Below are positions 18,680 to 33,544 of a stretch of 64,000 bases of DNA, piece by piece (within the stretch, counting starts at the first letter, position 1; the number at the start of each line of letters is the position of its first letter). Made by a program: the position numbers and the translations under genes. The DNA is from Polaromonas sp. JS666 (GTDB lineage Bacteria > Pseudomonadota > Gammaproteobacteria > Burkholderiales > Burkholderiaceae_C): assembly GCF_900103405.1 (NCBI RefSeq), contig NZ_FNHX01000005.1, positions 126,845-190,844 on the forward strand, in the 5' to 3' direction. The notes beneath the pieces were generated by a model, which was given only the letters and a program-made list of their open reading frames with translations, made no database searches and had not been told where the DNA came from.

Positions 18680-18780
18680 CCCCATTCCCTGCGAAAAATT
18701 ATGAAACTGCGGATGGGTGCGTTGCGCTCCTTCTCACAGGGCGCGTTCGGCGCCCCATCCCACCCCGACGAGGAATTGCC

Positions 18781-23523
<4,743 letters not shown>

Positions 23524-23623
23524 GCCGCCCCACCCACGCTTGCATTGAACCGGAACTGCCCGCGCCCGTGATGACGGGCCGGCAGCCGGAAAAGCTTAAA
23601 AAAGAATCGCACAGGACCTCATC

Positions 23624-25090
23624 ATGGGAAAAATCACCGGCTTCATGGAATACGAGCGCATCGAGGAGGGCTACAAGCCCGTGCCGGAGCGCCTGAAGAA
23701 CTACCGCGAATTTGTCATCGGGCTGGACGACGCGCAGGCCAACAAGCAGGCGGCGCGCTGCATGGACTGCGGCACGCCGTTTTGCAACAACGGCTGCCCG
23801 GTCAACAACATCATTCCCGACTTCAACGACATGGTGTTTCGCGCCGACTGGAAAAACGCCATCGACACGCTGCACAGCACCAACAACTTCCCCGAGTTCA
23901 CCGGCCGCATCTGCCCTGCGCCCTGTGAAGCCGCCTGCACGCTGAACGTGAATGACGACGCCGTCGGCATCAAGTCCATCGAGCACGCCATCATCGACCG
24001 CGCCTGGTCCGAAGGCTGGGTCAAGCCCGTGATGCCCAAACACAAGACCGGCAAGAAGGTCGCCGTCGTCGGCTCCGGCCCCGCAGGCATGGCAGCGGCC
24101 CAGCAGCTGGCGCGCGCCGGCCACGAGGTCACCCTGTTCGAGAAGAACGACCGCATCGGCGGCCTGCTGCGCTACGGCATTCCCGACTTCAAGATGGAGA
24201 AAGTCCATATCGACCGTCGCGTCGAGCAGATGAAGGCCGAGGGCGTGAATTTCCGCACCGGTGTGATGGTCGGTGCCTTGCCGAAGGACTCCAAAGTCAC
24301 CAACTGGGCCAAGGAAAGCGTCAGCCCCGAGCAGCTGCAAAAAGATTTTGACGCCGTGATCCTGACCGGCGGCGCCGAGCAGTCGCGCGACCTGCCCGTG
24401 CCCGGCCGCGACCTGGACGGCGTGCATTTCGCGATGGAGTTTTTGCCCCAGCAGAACAAGGTCAATGCCGGCGACAAGGTCAAGGGCCAGCTGCGCGCCG
24501 ACGGCAAACACGTCATCGTGATCGGCGGCGGCGACACCGGCTCCGACTGCGTGGGCACCAGCAACCGCCACGGCGCTGTCAGCGTCACGCAGTTTGAACT
24601 GATGCCCCAGCCGCCCGAAGAAGAAAACCGCCCCCTGACCTGGCCTTACTGGCCCATCAAGCTGCGCACCTCTTCCTCGCACGAGGAGGGCTGCGAGCGC
24701 GAGTTCGCCATCTCCACCAAGGAACTGATCGGCGAAAAAGGCAAGGTCACGGGCCTGAAGACCGTCCGCGTCGAGTGGAAAGACGGCAAGATGGCCGAGG
24801 TGCCCGGCTCCGAGCAGACCCTCAAGGCCGACCTGGTGCTGCTGGCCATGGGCTTTGTTTCGCCGGTGGCTTCCGTGCTGGAAGCTTTCGGTGTCGAAAA
24901 AGACAACCGCGGCAACGCCAAGGCGAGCACGGATTTCACCGGCGGTTATGCCACCAATGTGCCCAAGGTGTTTGCCGCCGGCGACATCCGCCGCGGCCAG
25001 AGCCTGGTCGTATGGGCGATTCGCGAAGGCCGCCAGGCCGCGCGCGCCGTTGACGAGTTTTTGATGGGTTACAGCGACTTGCCTCGCTAA
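23624..25090 (+). CDS. gltD: Glutamate synthase (NADPH) small subunit
   Basis: FAD/NADPH subunit that feeds electrons to GltB. An N-terminal cysteine-rich domain binds 4Fe-4S clusters ([17 protein letters not shown] and [12 protein letters not shown]). The FAD dinucleotide fold is [20 protein letters not shown], and a second GxGxxG ([13 protein letters not shown]) binds NADPH. The C-terminus [18 protein letters not shown] is typical. Length 488. It follows gltB by 100 bp. Its last 22 codons are repeated, in damaged form, at 25161-25222. Confidence 0.97.
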   Translation: MGKITGFMEYERIEEGYKPVPERLKNYREFVIGLDDAQANKQAARCMDCGTPFCNNGCPVNNIIPDFNDMVFRADWKNAIDTLHSTNNFPEFTGRICPAPCEAACTLNVNDDAVGIKSIEHAIIDRAWSEGWVKPVMPKHKTGKKVAVVGSGPAGMAAAQQLARAGHEVTLFEKNDRIGGLLRYGIPDFKMEKVHIDRRVEQMKAEGVNFRTGVMVGALPKDSKVTNWAKESVSPEQLQKDFDAVILTGGAEQSRDLPVPGRDLDGVHFAMEFLPQQNKVNAGDKVKGQLRADGKHVIVIGGGDTGSDCVGTSNRHGAVSVTQFELMPQPPEEENRPLTWPYWPIKLRTSSSHEEGCEREFAISTKELIGEKGKVTGLKTVRVEWKDGKMAEVPGSEQTLKADLVLLAMGFVSPVASVLEAFGVEKDNRGNAKASTDFTGGYATNVPKVFAAGDIRRGQSLVVWAIREGRQAARAVDEFLMGYSDLPR

Positions 25091-25133
25091 CGCCGCGCCC
25101 GGCCTTCACAAATCGCCCCAAGGGGCGGCTAAT

Positions 25134-25161
25134 GAAACCCCAAGCTCGCGCTTGGGGTGCG
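25134..25161. repeat. Palindromic repeat, copy A
   Basis: GAAACCCC leads into a perfect 8-bp stem CCCCAAGC/GCTTGGGG (25138-25157, TCGC loop), followed by TGCG. It matches copy B at 25239-25264 in layout, with compensating changes in the stem, so the structure looks conserved. Confidence 0.55.
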
Positions 25162-25222
25162 CGAAGACCGCCAGGCCGCGCGGTCGACGAGTTTTTGATG
25201 GGTTACAGCGACCTGCCTCGCT
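25161..25222 (+). pseudogene. Partial duplicate of the gltD 3' end
   Basis: Matches the end of gltD (25023-25088) with three substitutions and a 4-base deletion, covering the codons for the terminal [16 protein letters not shown]. The deletion shifts the frame part-way through and the stop codon is not retained. It is a fragment about 70 bp downstream of the parent, in the same orientation. Confidence 0.8.
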
Positions 25223-25238
25223 GGACCAGACGACTGAG

Positions 25239-25264
25239 GAAACCCCAGGCTGTGCCTGGGTGCG
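25239..25264. repeat. Palindromic repeat, copy B
   Basis: GAAACCCCAGGC, then TGT, then GCCTGGGTGCG: a 7-bp perfect stem CCCAGGC/GCCTGGG. Same flanks as copy A (GAAACCCCA on the left, TGCG on the right). It lies directly after the duplicated gltD tail. Confidence 0.55.
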
Positions 25265-25407
25265 ATGGCCTGCGCTGCAAGCGGCGTGACGGAAACCCCA
25301 CGGTATTACTGCCTGGTATTACTTCCCGGGATAGAAGCGGCCAAACCCCGTATCATTAGGGCATTCCCCTAGTTCGCCGGCACGCTCGTCGGCCCCTCTT
25401 TTTCTCC

Positions 25408-26253
25408 ATGGCCGACACCCTCGCTTCATCACTGGTTGAATTCAAGGATGTGACCTTCTCCTACCCGGGTTCCGCGGGCGACCGCGTCATTCTGGACCGG
25501 GTCACCCTGTCCGTGCCGCGCGGCAAGGTCACCGCGCTGATGGGTGCCTCGGGCGGCGGCAAGACGACTGTGCTGCGCCTGATAGGCGGCCAGCAAAAAG
25601 CCACCCGCGGCGCCGTCCTGTTTGACGGCAAGGACGTCGGCCAACTGGTGCAGCAAGAGCTGTACACCGCACGCCGGCGCATGGGCATGCTGTTCCAGTT
25701 CGGCGCGCTGTTCACCGATTTGAGCGTGTTCGACAACGTGGCCTTCCCGCTGCGCGAGCACACCGCGCTGAATGAACGCCTGATCCGCGACATCGTGCTG
25801 ATGAAGCTCAACGCTGTGGGCCTGCGCGGCGCGCGCGACTTGATGCCCAGCGAAATCTCCGGCGGCATGGCCAGGCGCGTGGCGCTGGCGCGCGCGATCG
25901 TGCTGGATCCCGAACTCATCATGTACGACGAGCCCTTCTCCGGGCTGGACCCCATCTCGCTGGGCACCGCCGCGCAGCTCATACGCCAGCTCAACGACAC
26001 CCTGGGCATCACCAGCATCGTGGTCTCGCACGACCTCGAGGAAACCTTCCGCATCGCCGACAAGGTCATCATCCTGGCCAACGGCAGCATCGCGGCCCAG
26101 GGCACGCCCGATGAAGTCAGGCGCTCAACCGACCCGCTGGTACACCAGTTCGTCAATGCCGAGAGCGAGGGCCCGGTGAAATTCCATTACCCCGGGCCGG
26201 GCGTGGAGGCCGACTTCGGCAACGCCGACGCCGCCAAAAAGGAGCGCGCATGA
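25408..26253 (+). CDS. mlaF: MlaF, ATPase of the Mla phospholipid transporter
   Basis: Cytoplasmic ATPase that powers MlaE/MlaD phospholipid transport between the membranes. Walker A is GASGGGKTT, the signature is ISGGMARR and Walker B is [12 protein letters not shown], followed by the switch histidine in VVSHDLEE. Length 281. It opens a long co-directional run and overlaps mlaE by 4 bp (ATGA). Confidence 0.95.
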   Translation: MADTLASSLVEFKDVTFSYPGSAGDRVILDRVTLSVPRGKVTALMGASGGGKTTVLRLIGGQQKATRGAVLFDGKDVGQLVQQELYTARRRMGMLFQFGALFTDLSVFDNVAFPLREHTALNERLIRDIVLMKLNAVGLRGARDLMPSEISGGMARRVALARAIVLDPELIMYDEPFSGLDPISLGTAAQLIRQLNDTLGITSIVVSHDLEETFRIADKVIILANGSIAAQGTPDEVRRSTDPLVHQFVNAESEGPVKFHYPGPGVEADFGNADAAKKERA

Positions 26254-27044
26254 GCCGCTACAGTCCAGTCGCCCTGGTGTCCGACCTTGGTTTTGCGGTA
26301 CGCAGGCAGCTGGCTGACGTCGGCTATGCCGCGCGGCTGATGTCGCGCCTGGTCGCCCTGAGCGGGCCGGCCCTGGCCCGTTTCGGCCTGGTGCGCGACC
26401 AGATCTTCTTTTTGGGCAACTATTCGCTGGCCATCATCGCGGTGTCCGGCCTCTTTGTGGGCTTTGTGCTGGGCCTGCAGGGCTACTACACGCTGCAGCG
26501 CTACGGTTCGGCCGAGGCGCTGGGCCTGCTGGTGGCGCTCAGCCTGGTGCGCGAGCTCGGGCCGGTGGTGACGGCGCTGCTGTTCGCCGGCCGCGCCGGC
26601 ACGGCCCTGACCGCTGAAATCGGCCTGATGAAAGCCGGCGAGCAGCTCTCGGCCATGGAAATGATGGCGGTGGACCCGATACGCCGCATCCTGGCGCCGC
26701 GTTTCTGGGGCGGCATCATCGCCATGCCGCTGCTGGCCGCGGTGTTCAGCGCCGTGGGCATCCTGGGCGGCTGGCTGGTCGGCGTGGTCATGATAGGCAT
26801 AGACGCCGGCTCCTTCTGGAGCCAGATGCAGTCCGGCGTGGACGTCTGGCGCGACGTGGGTAACGGCATCATCAAGAGTTTTGTGTTCGGCGTGACTGTC
26901 ACCTTTGTCGCCCTGCACCAGGGGTTTGAAGCCCAGCCCACGCCCGAGGGCGTCTCGCGCGCCACCACGCGCACCGTGGTGGTGGCCTCGCTGGCCGTGC
27001 TGGGGCTGGACTTCCTGCTGACCGCGTCCATGTTCAGCCTGTAG
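26250..27044 (+). CDS. mlaE: MlaE, permease of the Mla transporter
   Basis: Inner-membrane permease of 264 residues in the MlaE family. Five to six hydrophobic segments are visible. The family motif region is [20 protein letters not shown] with [17 protein letters not shown] and [18 protein letters not shown] just after it. Pairs with MlaF, MlaD and MlaB. A 132-bp gap separates it from mlaD. Confidence 0.95.
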   Translation: MSRYSPVALVSDLGFAVRRQLADVGYAARLMSRLVALSGPALARFGLVRDQIFFLGNYSLAIIAVSGLFVGFVLGLQGYYTLQRYGSAEALGLLVALSLVRELGPVVTALLFAGRAGTALTAEIGLMKAGEQLSAMEMMAVDPIRRILAPRFWGGIIAMPLLAAVFSAVGILGGWLVGVVMIGIDAGSFWSQMQSGVDVWRDVGNGIIKSFVFGVTVTFVALHQGFEAQPTPEGVSRATTRTVVVASLAVLGLDFLLTASMFSL

Positions 27045-27176
27045 CCGGTAGCCGTATAACCGCCTTCAAACATTTTTAATTTGTCCATGAGAAAATCCGC
27101 CATTCCAGTGTCTGCCTTGAAGGGATGGCGCAAGGCCCAAGCTAAGGCCGCCTTGCCGGGCCACTGAAAGAAAACA

Positions 27177-27683
27177 ATGCAACGCTCCAAAAATGATCTC
27201 TGGGTTGGCCTGTTTGTCCTGATCGGGGGCCTGGCCATCCTGTTCCTGGCGCTGAAGTCCGCCAACCTTCTCTCACTGAACTTCGACACTTCTTACAAGA
27301 TCACGGCGAAATTTGACAATATTGGCGGTCTGAAGCCGCGCGCCGCTGTCAAAAGCGCGGGTGTGGTCGTGGGGCGGGTTGAAAACATCACTTTCGACGA
27401 CAAGTCCTACCAGGCCAGCGTGAGCCTGGCCATGGAAAGCCGTTATGTGTTTCCCAAGGACAGCTCGCTGAAGATCTTGACCAGCGGCCTGCTCGGTGAG
27501 CAGTACATCGGCGTGGAAGCCGGCGGGGACGAGAAAAATTTCGCCGCGGGGGATGTGACCAAAAACACGCAGTCCGCCGTGGTGCTTGAAAACCTGATCA
27601 GCCAGTTTTTATACAGTAAAGCGGCGGACAGCAGTTCCGGATCAGGGTCTGCGCCGCCACCAGCGACGACACAAAAAAAATGA
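27177..27683 (+). CDS. mlaD: MlaD, MCE-domain periplasmic subunit
   Basis: Bitopic inner-membrane protein whose MCE domain hexamerises to form the lipid channel of the MlaFEDB complex. An N-terminal anchor (LWVGLFVLIGGLAILFLAL, residues about 8-26) precedes the MCE domain with YKITAKFDNIGGLKPRAAVK and TSGLLGEQYIGVEAGG. Length 168. The C-terminal tail is short and Ser/Pro-rich. Overlaps mlaA by 4 bp. Confidence 0.95.
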   Translation: MQRSKNDLWVGLFVLIGGLAILFLALKSANLLSLNFDTSYKITAKFDNIGGLKPRAAVKSAGVVVGRVENITFDDKSYQASVSLAMESRYVFPKDSSLKILTSGLLGEQYIGVEAGGDEKNFAAGDVTKNTQSAVVLENLISQFLYSKAADSSSGSGSAPPPATTQKK

Positions 27684-28441
27684 TGAATAACAACACAATG
27701 AAAAAATCAACAGGGTGGGCCGGCGCCGTTCTCGCAGTGGCGCTGCTTCAGGGATGCGCAACCGGCCCGGGCGCCAATCCGTCCGATCCGCTGGAGCCGT
27801 TTAACCGGGCCATGTTCGGCTTCAACGAGGGCCTGGACCGCACCGTCCTCAAACCCGTGGCCACCGCCTACCGCGACGTCACGCCCCAGCCCGTGCGCAC
27901 TGGCGTCACCAGCTTCTTCGGCAACATTTCCGACGTCTGGTCCATGGTCAACAACCTGCTGCAGGGCAAGGGCGAAGCCGCCGCCGACAGCTTGTTCCGC
28001 GTTACCACCAACACCCTCTGGGGCCTGGGCGGCATTTTTGACGTGGCCAGTGAAATGAAAATCCCGAAACACTCGGAAGACTTCGGCCAGACCCTGGGTG
28101 TCTGGGGCGTGGGCTCGGGTCCTTACCTGGTGCTGCCTGTGCTGGGCCCTTCCTCGGTGCGCGACACCGCCGGCCTGGTGGTGGATTACCAGCTGGACGC
28201 GGTCAGCCAGGCCAAGAACGTCCGTGTCCGCAACACCTTGACGACGCTGCGCGCGGTCAATGTGCGCGCCAACCTGCTGGGCGCCGGCGATGTGCTGGAC
28301 CAGGCGGCGCTGGACAAATACAGCTTTACCCGCGATATCTACCAGCAGCGCCGCAACAGCCTGATCGGCAACGCGCCCGTGGAAAAGGAAGAACGCTTTG
28401 ACCTGCCCGAAGGCGCGCAGCCTGCGCCGGCAGCCAAGTAA
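27680..28441 (+). CDS. mlaA: MlaA (VacJ), outer-membrane phospholipid-removal lipoprotein
   Basis: Outer-membrane lipoprotein that extracts mislocalised phospholipid from the outer leaflet and hands it to MlaC. The lipobox is LLQGCATGPG. The family core follows: DPLEPFNRAMFGFNE, the PVRTGVTSFFGNISDVWSMV segment and GPYLVLPVLGPSSVRDTAGL. Length 253. In E. coli mlaA is unlinked; here it sits inside the mla operon between mlaD and mlaC. Confidence 0.95.
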   Translation: MMNNNTMKKSTGWAGAVLAVALLQGCATGPGANPSDPLEPFNRAMFGFNEGLDRTVLKPVATAYRDVTPQPVRTGVTSFFGNISDVWSMVNNLLQGKGEAAADSLFRVTTNTLWGLGGIFDVASEMKIPKHSEDFGQTLGVWGVGSGPYLVLPVLGPSSVRDTAGLVVDYQLDAVSQAKNVRVRNTLTTLRAVNVRANLLGAGDVLDQAALDKYSFTRDIYQQRRNSLIGNAPVEKEERFDLPEGAQPAPAAK

Positions 28442-28644
28442 GCAGTTGAAACAGGCTTTTACAGGGGGCATACCCGGTCTTGTGAGAGCCCGGTAGTGCC
28501 AATATTTACAAGACTGCCGAATAACTTCATCCCCAGTCCGGAAACCATCCCGCAAAATACCCTCGAAACACCGGTTTTCAGCGCGCCATGCATCAGCCCG
28601 ATGCCCTCGGCACTGAGTCCCATGTTTCGATACGAAGGAGCATC

Positions 28645-29289
28645 ATGAAACGCAGAACCCTTGGCCACTTGTTGACCGCCACCCTCAGCCTCGCCTTGCT
28701 GGGCGCCGCGCCTTTTGTGCGCGCCGCCGACGAGGCCCCCGACGCCCTGATCAAACGCGTGTCGGCCGAAGTGCTGGACAACATCAAGACCGACAAGGCG
28801 GTAAAAGCCGGCGACCTGACCAAAGTGCTGTCCCTGGTCGACAGCAAGATCATGCCCAACGTGAACTTCACGCGCATGACGGCCGCCGCAGTGGGCCGCA
28901 ACTGGCGCCAGGCCACGCCCGAGCAGCAAAAGAAGCTGCAGGAAGAATTCAAGATTTTGTTGATCCGCACCTATTCCGGCGCGTTGGCGCAGGTCAGCGA
29001 CCAGACCGTCAGCGTCAAGCCGCTGCGCGCGGAAGCCGCCGACACCGAAGTGGTGGTGCGCACTGAAGTCCTGGGCCGGGGCGACCCCGTCCAGCTCGAC
29101 TACCGCATGGAAAAAACCCCCACGGGCTGGAAGATCTATGACCTCAACGTGCTGGGCGTGTGGCTGGTGGAAACCTACCGCACCCAGTTTGCCCAGGAAA
29201 TCAGCACCAAGGGTGTGGACGGCCTGATCGCCTCGCTGGTGCAGCGCAACCAGTCCAACAGCGGCTCGGTTGCCAAGAAGTCTTCCTGA
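28645..29289 (+). CDS. mlaC: MlaC, periplasmic phospholipid carrier
   Basis: Soluble shuttle between MlaA and the MlaFEDB complex. The signal peptide MKRRTLGHLLTATLSLALLG ends near FVRAADE. The domain shows the family pattern VDSKIMPNVNFTRMTAAAVG, FKILLIRTYSGAL and GWKIYDLNVLGVWLVETYR. ATG 28645 is chosen because GAAGGAG lies 5-11 bp before it and it gives a standard signal peptide (214 residues). A 203-bp gap precedes it, in which I see no gene or clear promoter. Confidence 0.95.
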   Translation: MKRRTLGHLLTATLSLALLGAAPFVRAADEAPDALIKRVSAEVLDNIKTDKAVKAGDLTKVLSLVDSKIMPNVNFTRMTAAAVGRNWRQATPEQQKKLQEEFKILLIRTYSGALAQVSDQTVSVKPLRAEAADTEVVVRTEVLGRGDPVQLDYRMEKTPTGWKIYDLNVLGVWLVETYRTQFAQEISTKGVDGLIASLVQRNQSNSGSVAKKSS

Positions 29290-29301
29290 GCGGATCCATC
29301 G

Positions 29302-29574
29302 GTGCTCACGCTTCCCCCCGTCCTCACGCATGCCGAGGCCGCAGGTTTTGCGCTCGGCCTGAAGCAGGCCGTGTTGTCCCAGCCCGCCGGGGTGGTGGCG
29401 GACGCCGGCGCGCTCAAGGAGTTTGACTCCTCCGCTCTGGCCGTGCTGCTGGAGTGCCGGCGCGAAGCGCTGGCCGCCGGCAAGGAGTTTGCCGTGGCGG
29501 GCTTGCCGCCCCGCCTGCGCCAGCTGGCGGGCCTGTACGGCGTGGCGGAACTGATTCCGGCCGCCGCGGCCTGA
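29302..29574 (+). CDS. mlaB: MlaB, STAS-domain cytoplasmic subunit
   Basis: Small STAS protein that stabilises MlaF. The 90 residues include VVADAGALKEFDSSALAVLL, the STAS core with the conserved Asp-Ser-Ser, and AGKEFAVAGLPPRLRQLAGL. The start is GTG 29302, 12 bp after mlaC. Completes mlaFEDACB. Confidence 0.9.
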   Translation: MLTLPPVLTHAEAAGFALGLKQAVLSQPAGVVADAGALKEFDSSALAVLLECRREALAAGKEFAVAGLPPRLRQLAGLYGVAELIPAAAA

Positions 29575-29643
29575 GCCGCCGCCACGGGGCATTCCGCGGC
29601 CCGGCCCGGCCAAAACGGCATCCGCCCTTAAAATGGCGGGCTC

Positions 29644-30609
29644 ATGCCAGCGATCTCATTTCAGTCCGTCTCCAAAACCTACTCCTCCGCGCGAAATCAA
29701 ACGGGTCCGGTCGTCAAGGCGCTTGACGACGTCAGTTTCGATATCCGGCAGGGCGAATTTTTTGGCCTGCTGGGCCCCAACGGCGCTGGAAAAACCTCCC
29801 TCATCAGCATTCTGGCCGGCCTCTCGCGCGCCAGCAGCGGCACCGTCAAGGTCCACGGCAGCGACGTGCTGGCCGACTACGCCAGCGCCCGCCGAAAACT
29901 CGGCGTGGTGCCGCAGGAACTGGTGTTCGACCCCTTTTTCTCGGTGCGCGAGGCGCTGCGCATCCAGTCCGGCTATTTCGGCATCAAGCGCAACGACGAC
30001 TGGATAGACGAACTGCTGGTCAGCCTGGGCCTGGCCGATAAGGCCAACGCCAACATGCGCCAGCTCTCCGGGGGCATGAAGCGCCGCGTTCTGGTGGCGC
30101 AGGCCCTGGTGCACAAGCCGCAGGTCATCGTGCTGGACGAGCCCACCGCAGGCGTCGACGTGGAGCTGCGCCAGACCCTCTGGCAGTTCATCGCCAAGCT
30201 CAACAAGCAGGGCAGCACCGTGCTGCTGACCACGCATTACCTCGAAGAAGCCGAAGCCCTGTGCAGCCGCATCGCCATGCTCAAGCAAGGGCGGGTGGTG
30301 GCGCTGGCGCAGACTTCCGAGCTGCTCAAGGCGGCCTCTTCCAACGTGCTGCGCTTCAAGATCGACAGCGAACTGCCCACGCACCTGGCCGTGCAGGCCC
30401 GCATCACCGGCCGCATCGTGCAGTTCCCGGCGCACAACGCCCACGAGATCGAGCAGTACCTGGCGGCGATCCGCGAGGCGGGCCTGGTGGCCGAGGACGT
30501 TGAAATCCGCAAGGCCGACCTCGAAGACGTCTTCCTCGACGTCATGAACAAAAAGCCTGCCGGCGATACCCCGGCTGTGGCGGTAGATCTCGCGAAAGTA
30601 GCAACATGA
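29644..30609 (+). CDS. ABC-2 type transporter ATPase (YadG-like)
   Basis: ATP-binding subunit paired with the following permease. Walker A is GPNGAGKTS, the signature is LSGGMKRR, Walker B is VIVLDEPTAGVD and the switch histidine lies in TTHYLEEAE. Length 321; the C-terminal 90 residues form the DUF4162-like tail typical of YadG/NodI-type proteins. It overlaps the permease by 4 bp. The pair is conserved between mla and murA in Burkholderiales; the substrate is not known. Confidence 0.9.
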   Translation: MPAISFQSVSKTYSSARNQTGPVVKALDDVSFDIRQGEFFGLLGPNGAGKTSLISILAGLSRASSGTVKVHGSDVLADYASARRKLGVVPQELVFDPFFSVREALRIQSGYFGIKRNDDWIDELLVSLGLADKANANMRQLSGGMKRRVLVAQALVHKPQVIVLDEPTAGVDVELRQTLWQFIAKLNKQGSTVLLTTHYLEEAEALCSRIAMLKQGRVVALAQTSELLKAASSNVLRFKIDSELPTHLAVQARITGRIVQFPAHNAHEIEQYLAAIREAGLVAEDVEIRKADLEDVFLDVMNKKPAGDTPAVAVDLAKVAT

Positions 30610-31361
30610 CAGGCTGGCAAACCCTTTTGTACAAGGAAACCCTGCGTTTCTGGAAGGTAGGCTTCCAGACCGTGGGCGCGCCGGTGTTGACCGCCGTGCT
30701 CTACATGCTGATCTTCGGCCACGTGCTGCAGGACCAGGTCAAGGTGTACGACCAGGTCAGCTACACCGCCTTCCTGGTGCCCGGCCTGGTGATGATGAGC
30801 GTGCTGCAGAACGCTTTTGCCAACAGCTCCTCTTCGCTGATCCAGAGCAAGATCATGGGCAGCCTGGTGTTTGTGCTGCTGACTCCGCTGTCGCACTGGC
30901 ACTGGTTTTTCGCCTACGTGGGCTCCTCGGTCGCGCGCGGCCTGCTGGTCGGTGTGGGCGTGTTCGCCGTCACCGTGTTTTTCGGCCAGCCGGCTTTTGT
31001 GGCGCCGCTGTGGATCGTGCTGTTCGCGGTGCTGGGCGCCGCCATGCTGGGCGCCCTGGGTGTGATCGCCGGGCTGTGGTCCGAGAAGTTCGACCAGATG
31101 GCGGCCTTCCAGAACTTCGTCATCATGCCCATGACTTTCCTGAGCGGCGTGTTTTACTCCATCCACTCGCTGCCGCCCTTCTGGCAGAAGGTCAGCCACC
31201 TGAATCCCTTCTTTTACATGATCGACGGTTTTCGTTACGGCTTTTTCGGCGTCAGCGACGTCTCCCCTTGGCTGAGCCTGGGCATTGTCGCGACGGCCTT
31301 GCTGGCCGTCAGTGCCGTGGCCGTCAACCTGCTGCGCACCGGCTACAAAATAAGACACTAG
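30606..31361 (+). CDS. ABC-2 type transporter permease (YadH-like)
   Basis: Six-helix membrane subunit of 251 residues: early helix APVLTAVLYMLIFGHVL, then FLVPGLVMMSVLQNAFANSS, and MTFLSGVFYSIHSLPPFWQK followed by HLNPFFYMIDGFRYGFFGVS, which is the ABC-2 signature. It works with the preceding ATPase. The exported substrate is unknown; position next to mla and murA suggests an envelope component, which is inference only. Confidence 0.9.
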   Translation: MTGWQTLLYKETLRFWKVGFQTVGAPVLTAVLYMLIFGHVLQDQVKVYDQVSYTAFLVPGLVMMSVLQNAFANSSSSLIQSKIMGSLVFVLLTPLSHWHWFFAYVGSSVARGLLVGVGVFAVTVFFGQPAFVAPLWIVLFAVLGAAMLGALGVIAGLWSEKFDQMAAFQNFVIMPMTFLSGVFYSIHSLPPFWQKVSHLNPFFYMIDGFRYGFFGVSDVSPWLSLGIVATALLAVSAVAVNLLRTGYKIRH

Positions 31362-31363
31362 AC

Positions 31364-31618
31364 ATGACCAGCGAAGAACTGCAATCCATCATCGCCGCGG
31401 GCCTGCCCTGCGAGCACATCGAGCTGTCGGGCGACGGCCGGCACTGGTATGCCACCGTGGTGTCCAGCGCCTTTGAGGGCCAGCGCCTGATCCAGCGCCA
31501 CCAGAAGGTCTACGCCACGCTGGGCGGCCGCATGCAGACCGACGAGGTGCATGCGCTGTCGATGAAAACCTACACGCCCACCGAATGGGCCAATACCAAC
31601 AACGGCAACGCGAACTGA
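31364..31618 (+). CDS. ibaG: BolA-family protein IbaG
   Basis: An 84-residue BolA-like protein, starting at ATG 31364 immediately after the permease stop. It shows the family pattern [37 protein letters not shown] and [16 protein letters not shown], with the conserved Cys and His that bind 2Fe-2S clusters with monothiol glutaredoxin. IbaG (YrbA) is the acid-stress BolA encoded beside murA in E. coli too, which supports this name over BolA. Confidence 0.93.
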   Translation: MTSEELQSIIAAGLPCEHIELSGDGRHWYATVVSSAFEGQRLIQRHQKVYATLGGRMQTDEVHALSMKTYTPTEWANTNNGNAN

Positions 31619-31625
31619 AAAGAAC

Positions 31626-32890
<1,265 letters not shown>

Positions 32891-32894
<4 letters not shown>

Positions 32895-33541
32895 TCACGC
32901 TCGCACTTTCCAAAGGCCGCATCTTCGACGACATCCTGCCGCTGCTCAAAAGCGCCGGCATCGAGGTGCTGGACGACCCCGAAAAATCCCGCAAGCTGAT
33001 CCTGGACACCAACCAGCCCGGCGTGCGCGTGGTGCTGGTGCGCGCCACCGATGTGCCCACCTATGTGCAGTACGGCGGCGCCGACCTCGGCGTGGTCGGC
33101 AAGGACACCTTGCTCGAATCCGGCAGCCAGGGCCTGTACCAGCCGCTCGATTTGCAGATCGCCAAATGCCGCATCAGCGTGGCCGTGCGCGAAGGCTTTG
33201 ACTACGCCGCGGCCGTGCGCCAGGGCTCGCGCCTGAAGGTCGCCACCAAGTACGTGGCGATCGCGCGCGATTTCTTCGCCACCAAGGGTGTGCACGTCGA
33301 CCTGATCAAGCTCTACGGCAGCATGGAACTGGCGCCGCTGACAGGCCTGGCCGACGCCATCGTCGACCTGGTGTCCACCGGCAGCACGCTCAGGGCCAAC
33401 CACCTGGTCGAGGTAGAGCGCATCATGGACATCAGCTCGCACCTGGTGGTGAACCAGACCGCGCTCAAGCTCAAGCAGGCGCCGATACGCCAATTGATAG
33501 ATGCCCTTTCGGCCGCCACGGCCTCCTCGCGAAAATCCTGA
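32891..33541 (+). CDS. hisG: ATP phosphoribosyltransferase catalytic subunit, short form
   Basis: First enzyme of histidine biosynthesis. At 216 residues it lacks the C-terminal regulatory ACT-like domain, so it is the HisG-S form that in other bacteria needs HisZ as regulatory partner; hisZ is not in this window. Motifs: [18 protein letters not shown] at the N-terminus, [15 protein letters not shown], and [18 protein letters not shown] for PRPP binding. Overlaps murA by 4 bp. Confidence 0.96.
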
Positions 33542-33544
33542 GCC

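Larger units (their letters stand above)
25091..25407. other. 317-bp gap after gltD with a broken gltD tail and palindromes
   Basis: No gene is seen here. The gap holds three things: a CGCCCC/GGGGCG hairpin at 25114-25127 just after gltD (no T-run), a 62-bp partial copy of the gltD 3' end at 25161-25222, and two copies of a GAAACCCCA-hairpin-TGCG repeat at 25134-25161 and 25239-25264. An open frame through it (25132-25359) is only the copied tail read onward and is not a gene. The mlaF promoter probably lies in the last 80 bp, but I could not identify it. Confidence 0.7.

Noticed and set aside
25132-25359. A 75-codon open frame after gltD
   Set aside because: It is the duplicated gltD tail read into non-coding sequence; no start signal or family.
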